From Bacillota bacterium (GTDB lineage: Bacteria; Armatimonadota; Hebobacteria; Hebobacterales; Hebobacteraceae): a stretch of 6,772 bases of DNA. The DNA lies in assembly GCA_030668755.1 (NCBI GenBank), contig DAOVEW010000057.1, positions 1-6,772 of the forward strand. Reading direction: 5' to 3'. A program made the translations under genes and the position numbers. Below are positions 1 through 6,679 of the stretch, one piece after another (positions within the stretch are counted from its first letter, which is position 1; each line of letters begins with the position of its first letter). Under the pieces are notes generated by a model. The model was not told where the DNA came from and made no database searches. It was given only the letters and a program-made list of their open reading frames with translations.

Positions 1-711
1 GAGGTCCAACACGACGACATCGGCGGAGGCGGCGGCTGTCCGGAAGGCGTCGAGCAAGCGCGGCTCGTCCGTCGTTCGGCCGTAGGGGACGGAGGCGTCT
101 CGGCGCGCCAGGCGCGCGCCGACCGCGCCGCGCTCGACCAAGCCCTGCCCGTCCATCGCGATGGCGGCGGCCTCCCGATGGACTGATCGCACAGTGTCCG
201 CGTTTCCGACACAGGCGACGTGGAGACCGGATCGCCGGAGCGTCCCGCCGAGCAGGCCGAGCTGGAGGGGATAGAGGGCATTAAGGTTGGCGCGGAGGAG
301 CTCTCCGATGCCGAGGTGGACGATCGCGTTGTCGCCGGTCGGCCATCCGGTGTAGGAGCGGAAGAGGCGGGCGGCTCTGGCGCCCTGCCGCGCCTCGGCG
401 GCATCGAAGGCGTAGCCTTCGATGCTTGCCTCTGCATCCAAGGCTCTGACAGAACAGGCGCGCGAGCCCGCGCCGATGGTAAGGTATCCGCCGCCGTATC
501 CGCGTGCGGTGCGCACGCACATCATTCCCACCGCGCCGGTCTGTGCGAGGTCCCGGATGACGGGGGCTTCGACGTCCTCGTCGAGGAGGTCGTGCCAGGT
601 TACGTAGTCAACGACGGCGACGAGGAGTTTCCTCTCGGCCGCCCAGGTCTGAGAGCTCAGGCTACTGAGGGCCAGCAACACGCAGAGAGCGGCCGTCGAG
701 ATGCGAGTCAT
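1..711 (-). CDS. Exported alkaline phosphatase superfamily-like protein, N-terminal part (runs off left edge)
   Basis: The frame is open for 237 codons from ATG at 711 to the window edge, so the C-terminus is missing. Residues 1-24 look like a Sec signal peptide: Arg4 near the start, a hydrophobic core (AALCVLLAL), then a likely cleavage site after TWA at 24, so the protein is probably exported or membrane-attached. The mature part opens with a beta strand ending in Asp35 (LLVAVVDYVTW), followed by DLL, an 'AVGMMCVRTARG' stretch at 60-71 and 'YLTIGAGSRA' at 76-85. The visible part ends with a hydrophobic strand closing in Asp (VVVLDL). This order resembles uncharacterised exported proteins of the alkaline phosphatase/phosphodiesterase superfamily, in which the first Asp would be a metal ligand; the remaining metal ligands would lie outside the window. 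The start codon overlaps the glycosyltransferase stop (ATGA, 711-708), which suggests translational coupling. The family call is from memory of the motif pattern; the substrate is unknown. An inactive phosphatase-like domain is also possible. Confidence 0.72.
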   Translation of the reverse strand, partial: MTRISTAALCVLLALSSLSSQTWAAERKLLVAVVDYVTWHDLLDEDVEAPVIRDLAQTGAVGMMCVRTARGYGGGYLTIGAGSRACSVRALDAEASIEGYAFDAAEARQGARAARLFRSYTGWPTGDNAIVHLGIGELLRANLNALYPLQLGLLGGTLRRSGLHVACVGNADTVRSVHREAAAIAMDGQGLVERGAVGARLARRDASVPYGRTTDEPRLLDAFRTAAASADVVVLDL

Positions 712-1904
712 GGCCGGTCACCCCCGGTCTCTATTTCCTCGCGCAAGAGGTCGGCGTAGACGACCTTAGTCCGCTGCAACATCTGCTGTACGTCGAAGTG
801 TGCGGCGGCGCGGCGGCGGCCGCGCTCGCCTAGGTCGCGGGCGCGATCGGGAGATGCGAGCAGCTCCTCGATTGCGCTCGCAAGCGCGCCTGGGTCGCCG
901 GGTTCAACGAGAATTCCAGTCTCGGCGTCGGCGACGACCTCGGGAACACCGCCGACGGAGGTCGCAACCACCGGCTTGCCGAGTGACATGGCCTCCATGG
1001 CGGCGAGGGAGGATCCTTCGGAGGTCGAGGCCACGACGAGCATGTCGAGGGCGGCGGTGAGGTCCCGCGGGCAGTCCACTTCTCCGAGGAGGTGAAGCCG
1101 ATCTTGGAGCGCGAGCTCTCGGCGAAGGGCCAGGGCCTCTTCCTTGAGCGGGCCCTCGCCAGCGAGCACGAAGTGGGCACTGGGGAATCCGTCGGCGGCT
1201 GTGCGAGCGGCCCGTATGAAGTCGGCGATGCCCTTCTGGGGGGCAAGCCGCGCGAGCATCCCGACGAGCGGGGCATCCACCGGGAGGGCGAGGTCCTTGC
1301 GCGTCTCGTCGGGCTGGCGCGCTGGACTCGCGTGGGTATCCACGCCGTTGGGAATGGTGACGCACTTGTCGGCGACCTCGGGCCGGACCGCGATGAGGTC
1401 GCGGCGCAGCGCTTCCGAGACGGTGATGATGCGGCTCGCGCGGCGGCAGGTACGCGCCATGGCCCAGCGATGCTGTCGGCTGTGCGGCTGCATCCCGTCG
1501 GCATCGGGCGGGTAGTTGTGAACCGTCGCCACCATGCGGCCGGTGGGGACCAGAGGCATAGCGAGGGCCCCGACGATGCCGGCAGCGAAGGAATGCGTAT
1601 GGACGATCTGGGCCCGGAGGTCGGAGCCGGCGCGAGCGACCTGGACGGCCGCCAGCGCCGCGCGGGGCGGCCCCCCGCGGGAGGAGATGGCAATCCCGCA
1701 GACCGGCAGGTTTCTGTCTCCGACCGCGCGCGCCACCGGCCCTTCGGGGTCACAGGCGACGCCGACTGCGTAGTTGCTGCGGCAGAGATCGGCGAGCAAG
1801 GTGATGACGTGCTGCGCGAGCCCGCCCCGGGCCTCGGGGCAGACCAGCAGCACCCTCGCGGGATGCGGGGAGGCTTCGTTGATCGCAGGTGCGACCGCTT
1901 CCAC
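708..1904 (-). CDS. Glycosyltransferase family 4 (GT-B fold)
   Basis: This 398-residue protein has the usual length of a GT4 enzyme, which transfers a sugar from a nucleotide-activated donor with retention of configuration, generally at the cytoplasmic face of the membrane. The N-terminal acceptor domain holds the glycine loop EARGGLAQHV (24-33), VHTHSFAAG (101-109), VATVHNYP (125-132) and ITVSEALRRDL (160-170). IPNGVD (184-189) leads to the hinge. The C-terminal donor domain has GMLARLAPQKG (215-225), with Arg219 and Lys224 placed to bind the donor phosphates, then LAGEGP (247-252). The E-x7-E pair Glu296/Glu304 in EGSSLAAME is followed by GKPVVATSVGGVPEVV. There is no signal peptide or membrane segment. 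The start is GTG at 1904, 13 bases after the rhaA stop; no better start exists upstream. The stop overlaps the next gene by 4 bases. Donor and acceptor cannot be read from the sequence. Its place behind rhamnose catabolic genes does not show that it uses rhamnose, because a rhamnosyl donor would be a dTDP- or GDP-sugar made by a different pathway. Confidence 0.93.
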   Translation of the reverse strand: MEAVAPAINEASPHPARVLLVCPEARGGLAQHVITLLADLCRSNYAVGVACDPEGPVARAVGDRNLPVCGIAISSRGGPPRAALAAVQVARAGSDLRAQIVHTHSFAAGIVGALAMPLVPTGRMVATVHNYPPDADGMQPHSRQHRWAMARTCRRASRIITVSEALRRDLIAVRPEVADKCVTIPNGVDTHASPARQPDETRKDLALPVDAPLVGMLARLAPQKGIADFIRAARTAADGFPSAHFVLAGEGPLKEEALALRRELALQDRLHLLGEVDCPRDLTAALDMLVVASTSEGSSLAAMEAMSLGKPVVATSVGGVPEVVADAETGILVEPGDPGALASAIEELLASPDRARDLGERGRRRAAAHFDVQQMLQRTKVVYADLLREEIETGGDRP

Positions 1905-1907
1905 GGA

Positions 1908-1914
1908 CTCCCCC
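1908..1914 (-). promoter_or_regulatory. Ribosome binding site of the glycosyltransferase gene
   Basis: GGGGGAG on the minus strand precedes the GTG start at 1904. The GGAG core sits only 3 bases from the GTG, which is short; pairing through the upstream G-run would give about 5 bases. It lies in the 13-base gap after the rhaA stop, so translation probably also benefits from ribosomes finishing rhaA. Confidence 0.4.
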
Positions 1915-1917
1915 GCC

Positions 1918-3186
1918 CTAGCTGCGTTCGCTCGTCACCTCAGCGTCGTACTCGGCGATCTCCCGCCTCCAGGCGGCCGCTATCGGCACCTGCGACCGCG
2001 CGCAGTGATAGTCCCACACCGCCCCGAACGGAAGGGCCTTGAACTCCTCGAAGAGCGCCAGGCGACCAAATGCGTCGCCCGCCTCCTCAATCTCCTTCAG
2101 GCGTTCGTTGGGCTGAAGCAGGGCCAGCAGCAGCGCCTGCAAGACGGCCCTCGCTCCAATCACCCAGCCGCCGACCCGGTTGAGGCTGGCATCGAAGAAG
2201 TCCAGCGCAAGATGGACACGGTCGAGCGCGCCGCCCCGGACTATCTCCTCCATGAGCGCCCTGACGTCGTCACTTAATATAACCACATGATCGCTGTCCC
2301 ATCGCACGCCGCGGCTTAGGTGGAGCAGTACCTCCTCGGAGAATGTGAGGATCGCGGATACCTTGTCGGCGATGGACTCAGTGGGATGGAAGTGGCCGAG
2401 GTCGAGACAGACGAGCTTGCCATGCTCTAGGGCATAGGCGAGGTAGAACTCGTGCGAGCCGACGACAAAGGACTCGCTGCCGATCCCGAAGAGCTTGCTT
2501 TCGAGGGCATCCTTCATCTCATTGGGCGGGTAGTCGGTCGCGTAGATCTCGTCGAGGGCGTCTCTCAGCAGGCGGCGGTGGCCCCACCGGTCGACCGGGG
2601 TGTCCTTCGAGCCATCGGGGATCCAGAGGTTATGCAGGCAGGGGCTTTCGAGCTCCCGGCCCATGAAGGCGCCGACGGCACGGCAGCGCTCGACGTGCTC
2701 GATCCAGAACGCGCGGACGGCGTCGTCTTTGCTGCTGAGGGTGAAGCCCGAGTCGGCCTTCGGATGCGAGAAGCAGGTGGCGTTGAAGTCGAGCTTGAGG
2801 CCGCGGTCGCGCGCCCACTGCACCCACCCGCGGTAGTGATCCGCCTCGATCTCATCGCGGTCCACTCGCCGGCCTCCGAACTCCCCGTAGCTCGCGTGCA
2901 GGTTGAGCCGGTGTCGGCCCGGGATGAGGGAGAACGCCTTGTCGAGATCGCAGCGCAGCTCCTCGACGGCCCGCGCTTTTCCCGGGTGCCCGCCGGTGAC
3001 CTGTATGCCGCCGGCGGCGAGGTGGGCGTCGGGCCGCTCGAATCCGCCGATGTCATCGCCCTGCCAGCAGTGCAAGGAGAGGGGGACGCGCTCGAGCCTG
3101 CTCAGCGCGCGCTCGGTGTCCACGCCGATGTCGCCGTAGCGCTCGCGTGCCAGCCGATAAGCTTTCTCGATCTCGCCTGTCCCCAC
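1918..3186 (-). CDS. rhaA: L-rhamnose isomerase (EC 5.3.1.14)
   Basis: The enzyme interconverts L-rhamnose and L-rhamnulose in the cytoplasm, the first step of the pathway. With the GTG at 3186 as start the protein is 422 residues, the usual length (Bacillus and E. coli forms are about 420). It is colinear with the family: VPLSLHCWQGDD near residue 34-45, VTGGHPGKA, LNLHASYGE, LDFNATCFSHPKA, WIPDGSKD, LFGIGSESFVVGSHEFYLA, CLDLGHFHPTE, RWDSDHVV and LDFFDASLNRV. All metal ligands known from the E. coli enzyme are matched with constant spacing: structural site Glu229, Asp262, His289, Asp329; catalytic site His265, Asp297, Asp299. The overall sequence looks closer to the Bacillus type than the enterobacterial type. 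The frame also allows GTG at 3195, but that codon lies inside the AGGAGGT ribosome binding site, so 3186 is preferred. It follows rhaB by 12 bases. A short AT-rich run of codons (ATA TTA AGT) after WDSDHVV is out of keeping with the rest of the gene. Confidence 0.97.
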   Translation of the reverse strand: MGTGEIEKAYRLARERYGDIGVDTERALSRLERVPLSLHCWQGDDIGGFERPDAHLAAGGIQVTGGHPGKARAVEELRCDLDKAFSLIPGRHRLNLHASYGEFGGRRVDRDEIEADHYRGWVQWARDRGLKLDFNATCFSHPKADSGFTLSSKDDAVRAFWIEHVERCRAVGAFMGRELESPCLHNLWIPDGSKDTPVDRWGHRRLLRDALDEIYATDYPPNEMKDALESKLFGIGSESFVVGSHEFYLAYALEHGKLVCLDLGHFHPTESIADKVSAILTFSEEVLLHLSRGVRWDSDHVVILSDDVRALMEEIVRGGALDRVHLALDFFDASLNRVGGWVIGARAVLQALLLALLQPNERLKEIEEAGDAFGRLALFEEFKALPFGAVWDYHCARSQVPIAAAWRREIAEYDAEVTSERS

Positions 3187-3193
3187 GCTCAGC

Positions 3194-3200
3194 ACCTCCT
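3194..3200 (-). promoter_or_regulatory. Strong ribosome binding site deciding the rhaA start
   Basis: The minus strand reads AGGAGGT, a near-perfect Shine-Dalgarno match, 7 bases before the GTG at 3186. The first in-frame GTG (3195) overlaps this site and could not be served by it. The site also overlaps the TAG stop of rhaB (3201-3199), so ribosomes ending rhaB are delivered directly onto it. Confidence 0.85.
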
Positions 3201-4686
3201 ATTGGTTTACGGCCCCCTCGTGGAGCTCCTGGAACCGCGCGTACGCAGCGTCCCAGTCGCCTGTCTGGTCCGGCTCGTGCTCCCTGACCGGGAAAGATTC
3301 TCTGACGACGACGCGGATGTCGGCGAGGGAGGCGATGTCGCCCAGCGCGAGCGCCTGTACGAGCAGGTTGCCAACGGCCGTCGCCTCAGTCGGGCCGGCG
3401 ATCACGGGGATTCCGACGGCATCGGCAGTGAGCTGGCAGAGCAGTTCGCTGCGGGCTCCTCCGCCGAAGACGTGGAGCCGGTTCACCGGGTGTGGGTACA
3501 CCTGCCGGACCTGATCGAGAACCAGACGGTATTTGAGGGCGAGGCTCTCGAAGATGCACCTGGTGAAGTGGGCCGGGGTCTCGGGCTCGCGCTGGCCCGT
3601 CCGACGGCAGAAGGCGCGGATGGCCTCCGGCATGTCGGGAGGGCTCAGGAAGTCCGGATGGTCGGGCTCGATGAGCGCGGCGAAGGGAGCGGCCGATTGG
3701 GCGAGCTCGGTGAGATCTCTGTAGGTGTACGAGCGCTCGCCCTGCCAGGCCTGGCGGCACTGCCGAAGGAGCCAGAGGCCCATGATGTTCTTCAGCACGC
3801 GGAAGGTGCCGCCGACGCTGCCTTCGTTGGTGAAGTTGAGGTCACGGGACCGCTCGGTGATGATCGGCTCGGCGCTCTCGACGCCCATGAGCGACCACGT
3901 TCCGGAGCTGATGTAGGCCCAGTCGCGGCCTTGAGCAGGGGCCGCGGCGACGGCGGCCGCGGTATCGTGGCTGGCGGTGGCCACCACTGGCACGCGCGCG
4001 AGGCCGGTGTCGCGGGACGCCTCGTCGTCGAGGGGGCCGATGACAGTGCCGGGCGGGACGATGTCCTGCATGATGTCGGGCGAGACTCCGAGCGCGTCGA
4101 GAAGCTCGACCTCCCAGCCTGCCTTCACCGGGTTGTAGAGCTGTGAGGTGGTTGCGAACGTGAACTCGGTCTGCTTCTCTCCGGTGAGCAGGTAGTTGAA
4201 CAGGTCGGGCATGAAGAGCAAATCGGCGGCGGCGGCGAGCAACGGGGAGCCATCTCGGACCATTGCGAAGAGCTGGAAGAGGCTGTTGAGGGGAAGGAAC
4301 TGGATGCCGGTGAGCTCGTAGATGCGCTCGCGCGGGACCCGCTGGAAGAACTGCGCCATCGCGCCGTCCGTGCGCGAGTCGCGGTAGGCATAGGGAAAGC
4401 CAAGGAGGGAGCCGTCGGAGGCGAGCAGGCCGAAGTCTACACCCCAGGTGTCCACGGCGATGCTCTCGGGCTGGGGCGTCACCTCGGAGGCGCAAATCGT
4501 CATCGCCCTCTTCATCTCCTGAAAGAGCTGGACTATGTCCCAATGGAGGTGGCCCCGAAGGCTGGCCATGGCGTTGGGGAACCGGTGCAGCTCTCTGATG
4601 TCGAGGCGACCGTCGCGCAGGGAGCCGAGCATTGCGCGCCCGCTCTCGGCACCGAGGTCAAAGGCGAGAAAGAGACGCGCGCCCAT
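3199..4686 (-). CDS. rhaB: L-rhamnulokinase (EC 2.7.1.5)
   Basis: A 495-residue FGGY-family carbohydrate kinase that uses ATP to phosphorylate L-rhamnulose to L-rhamnulose-1-phosphate in the cytoplasm. The N-terminal half carries the phosphate loop FDLGAESGR (9-17), typical of rhamnulokinases, then VDTWGVDFGLL (78-88), YAYRDSRTDG (99-108), LTGIQFLPLNSLFQL and FMPDLFNYLLTGE. The likely catalytic base is Asp241 in ATASHDTAAAV. The C-terminal ATPase half has YISSGTWSLMG (258-268), the FTNEG motif, and FGGGARSELLCQLTAD (407-422) followed by GPTEATAVGN, the nucleotide-binding end of FGGY kinases. The length is normal and no key residue is missing. The start is ATG at 4686 with GAGG 8 bases upstream; GTG at 4689 (one residue longer, 5 bases from the same GAGG) is equally readable. 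It starts 10 bases after the rhaEW stop and ends 12 bases before rhaA. These neighbours support rhamnulose over related substrates such as L-fuculose. Confidence 0.97.
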   Translation of the reverse strand: MGARLFLAFDLGAESGRAMLGSLRDGRLDIRELHRFPNAMASLRGHLHWDIVQLFQEMKRAMTICASEVTPQPESIAVDTWGVDFGLLASDGSLLGFPYAYRDSRTDGAMAQFFQRVPRERIYELTGIQFLPLNSLFQLFAMVRDGSPLLAAAADLLFMPDLFNYLLTGEKQTEFTFATTSQLYNPVKAGWEVELLDALGVSPDIMQDIVPPGTVIGPLDDEASRDTGLARVPVVATASHDTAAAVAAAPAQGRDWAYISSGTWSLMGVESAEPIITERSRDLNFTNEGSVGGTFRVLKNIMGLWLLRQCRQAWQGERSYTYRDLTELAQSAAPFAALIEPDHPDFLSPPDMPEAIRAFCRRTGQREPETPAHFTRCIFESLALKYRLVLDQVRQVYPHPVNRLHVFGGGARSELLCQLTADAVGIPVIAGPTEATAVGNLLVQALALGDIASLADIRVVVRESFPVREHEPDQTGDWDAAYARFQELHEGAVNQ

Positions 4687-4694
4687 CACGTTCG

Positions 4695-4698
4695 CCTC
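4695..4698 (-). promoter_or_regulatory. Ribosome binding site of rhaB
   Basis: GAGG on the minus strand overlaps the rhaEW stop codon (TGA at 4699-4697) and lies 8 bases before the ATG at 4686 and 5 before the GTG at 4689. It is weaker than the rhaA site, and its overlap with the stop suggests coupled translation. Confidence 0.5.
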
Positions 4699-6679
4699 AT
4701 CGTACCATCACCTGGCCGCTGTCGGGCACGATAGTCTGTCCGGTGATAGTGCGGGCCTTGTCGGAGCAGAGAAAGGTCACGGCGTCGGCAACATCCTGTC
4801 CGGTGATCCGGCGTTTCAGCGCCGTCATGTTGACATAGTAAGGTATGACCTCGTCGGGCTTGATGCCGTGCTTCTCTGCGCACATCTTGATGTAGCCGGG
4901 GTTCCAGATCTTCGAGCCCTCGAAGACGTTTCCCGGGGCCACGGAGTTCACCCTGATGCCGTGCGGGCCGAGCTCCAGCGCCCAGCCGCGGGCCATGTGC
5001 AGCTCGCCGGCCTTCGTCGCGTTGTAGGGGGTGTTGCTCTTGCTGGCCTCCAGGCCCGACTTGGAGCTTATGTTGATGATGCTGCCGCCCATGCCTTGCT
5101 CGATCATGAGGCGGGCGGCCGCCCTCGCCATGAGGAAGTAGCCGGTGAGGTTGACGTCCAGCGCTGCCCGCCACTCCGCGAGTGGCAGGTCCACGAGGGA
5201 ATGCGCGGGCGCGATGCCGGCGGCGTTGACGAGGATGTCCACTCCGCCCCAGCGGCGGCGGATGGCTCGAAGCGCCGCCTCCACGTTGCGCTCCGCCGTC
5301 ACGTCGCAGACCACAACCGTCGAGGATGCTCCAGGCGCCGCTTCGCGGAGCATGTTCGCGGTCTCTGCCGCGGCCTCTCGGTCAACGTCGGCAAGCGCGA
5401 CCGAGGCGCCCGCGCGGCCGAGGCCGATGGCGATGCTCCTCCCCAGGCCGCTGGCCGCTCCCGTCACGACCGCGATGCGCCCCGCCAGTTCCCCTCCTTC
5501 GGAACCGACGGCGACCTGCCGGCGATATCTCTCGCCCTCCCACCGCATTATGAACTGGCGCTCGACCTTGGGCAGGGATCTAATGCCGCCCACATCGGCG
5601 GCGTGCCCGCGGATGAGAAGCGAAGCCGTCGTCACCTCCCTAACGATGGGTATGGTGCGATCGCTGCCGGCCGCGAAGAGCCCGAGCCCCTCCACGAGGA
5701 AGGCCGCCGAGGGCCATTCGCCCCTGCGTATCTGAGCTTCGATCTTTCGGGCCACTGCGGTCGCCGCAGAGGCACTCAGCCACATTGCGGAGTTGCCCAC
5801 GTAGGCCAGCTCATCCGGCGTCAGCGGCGCCGAGGAGACAAGCTGCCTGGCGTCCGGCCTGGCCATGAAACCCGCGATGGCGCGGTCAATGAAGTGTTTC
5901 ACCGCGAGGCGCCGGCCGGTCGTCTCCCACAGAGCCCGGCGGATGGACGTCTGAGCCGCGGCGACTGCGTCGGCGTTGGGCCGCCTCACACTGCGGATAC
6001 GCGGCTGCGTGAGACCGCTCTGGCAGAGGCCTATGACTCTGCTGACCTCCCGCACCACTCTGGGGGCAGTGTCGGCCGTCACCAAGAGCCCGTGGTTCTG
6101 AAGGAACAGGACGCCGGGGATTCGGCCGTGACGCTTAGCATAGGCGGCCACCAGGCGCGCTACCTTGGCACCGAGCATGTATCCGGGCCTAGTATAGGGG
6201 ACCCATACCGGGGGCAGATCGTCGTCCCCGAAGAGCTTCTGGAGCTGTGCCTTGCCGTTCTTGGCGCAGACGTAGGCGCCTACGGCGACAGGATGAAGGT
6301 GGACGACGCAGCGGTCGAGCAGCGCGTGCAGATGTGACTCGACGGAGGGCCGGGCGCCGCCGGGCGCGCCGTCGGCCACCGAATCTTGCAGGCGGCGCAC
6401 GACCTCGGCCTCTCGCTCGGCTTCAGCCATCTTGCGGAGATCGGGGGCGTCGAGGATGGCGCGAACCGAAGCGACTGCGAGCTTCCGCCAGCCGCGGCGC
6501 TCGCCGATGTCCTTGATCGGAACGCCGCTGGCCTTAATGTACATGTGCTTGCCGTCCGCCGTCTTCACGGAGGTATTGCCTCCTCCGCCCTGCACGAAGC
6601 TCGCTTTTCCGCCGACGGACTTCGAGATGCGAATGAGATCGGCAAGCGCGGGGACCGATTTTGTGTCTTTGCCGTTCAT
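4697..6679 (-). CDS. rhaEW: Bifunctional L-rhamnulose-1-phosphate aldolase / short-chain dehydrogenase (probable L-lactaldehyde dehydrogenase)
   Basis: A fusion of two enzymes, 660 residues from ATG 6679 (known relatives are roughly 680-700). The N-terminal class II aldolase domain (about 1-330) splits L-rhamnulose-1-phosphate into dihydroxyacetone phosphate and L-lactaldehyde. It has QGGGGNTSVK (30-39), IKASG (48-52), the likely catalytic Glu114 in VESHLHALL, and zinc-ligand candidates His127 and His129 (VVHLHP) and His196 (LQNHGLLV). After a linker, a Rossmann short-chain dehydrogenase domain begins near 400: TGAASGLG (406-413), Asp431 at the end of the second strand (suggesting NAD over NADP), NAAG (485-488), Ser539, and Tyr552/Lys556 of YxxxK. 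All catalytic residues are present. In characterised RhaEW proteins this half oxidises L-lactaldehyde to L-lactate. The frame extends to TTG 6703, but the ATG has the better context: it overlaps the upstream stop (ATGA) and has a GGGA-type site just before it. The C-terminus reads VPDSGQV where many such dehydrogenases have VDGG. Confidence 0.94.
   Translation of the reverse strand: MNGKDTKSVPALADLIRISKSVGGKASFVQGGGGNTSVKTADGKHMYIKASGVPIKDIGERRGWRKLAVASVRAILDAPDLRKMAEAEREAEVVRRLQDSVADGAPGGARPSVESHLHALLDRCVVHLHPVAVGAYVCAKNGKAQLQKLFGDDDLPPVWVPYTRPGYMLGAKVARLVAAYAKRHGRIPGVLFLQNHGLLVTADTAPRVVREVSRVIGLCQSGLTQPRIRSVRRPNADAVAAAQTSIRRALWETTGRRLAVKHFIDRAIAGFMARPDARQLVSSAPLTPDELAYVGNSAMWLSASAATAVARKIEAQIRRGEWPSAAFLVEGLGLFAAGSDRTIPIVREVTTASLLIRGHAADVGGIRSLPKVERQFIMRWEGERYRRQVAVGSEGGELAGRIAVVTGAASGLGRSIAIGLGRAGASVALADVDREAAAETANMLREAAPGASSTVVVCDVTAERNVEAALRAIRRRWGGVDILVNAAGIAPAHSLVDLPLAEWRAALDVNLTGYFLMARAAARLMIEQGMGGSIINISSKSGLEASKSNTPYNATKAGELHMARGWALELGPHGIRVNSVAPGNVFEGSKIWNPGYIKMCAEKHGIKPDEVIPYYVNMTALKRRITGQDVADAVTFLCSDKARTITGQTIVPDSGQVMVR

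Noticed and set aside
220..759. A plus-strand open frame of 179 codons at the left end
   Set aside because: The minus-strand frame over 711-1 has a signal peptide, an ATGA link to the preceding gene and a superfamily-like motif pattern; the plus-strand product has none of these.
1661..1679. A 7-base perfect GC stem with a 5-base loop (CGCGGGG / CCCCGCG)
   Set aside because: It lies within the glycosyltransferase coding region, encodes an ordinary SSRGGPP stretch, and has no T-run on either side, so it is not a credible terminator.
1092..2042. A plus-strand open frame of 316 codons opposite the glycosyltransferase and the end of rhaA
   Set aside because: It has no motifs or good ribosome binding site, and the minus-strand GT4 protein is unmistakable.
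2452..4146. A plus-strand open frame of 564 codons opposite rhaA and rhaB
   Set aside because: It spans the junction of two well-supported genes, is acidic and repetitive in composition, and shows no family motif. It mirrors the codon bias of the real genes.
4535..6337. A plus-strand open frame of 600 codons opposite rhaEW
   Set aside because: Its product is low-complexity and rich in Gly, Ala, Arg and His with no recognisable motif, and the opposite strand holds a clear two-domain enzyme with full active sites. Long antisense frames are expected in GC-rich coding DNA.
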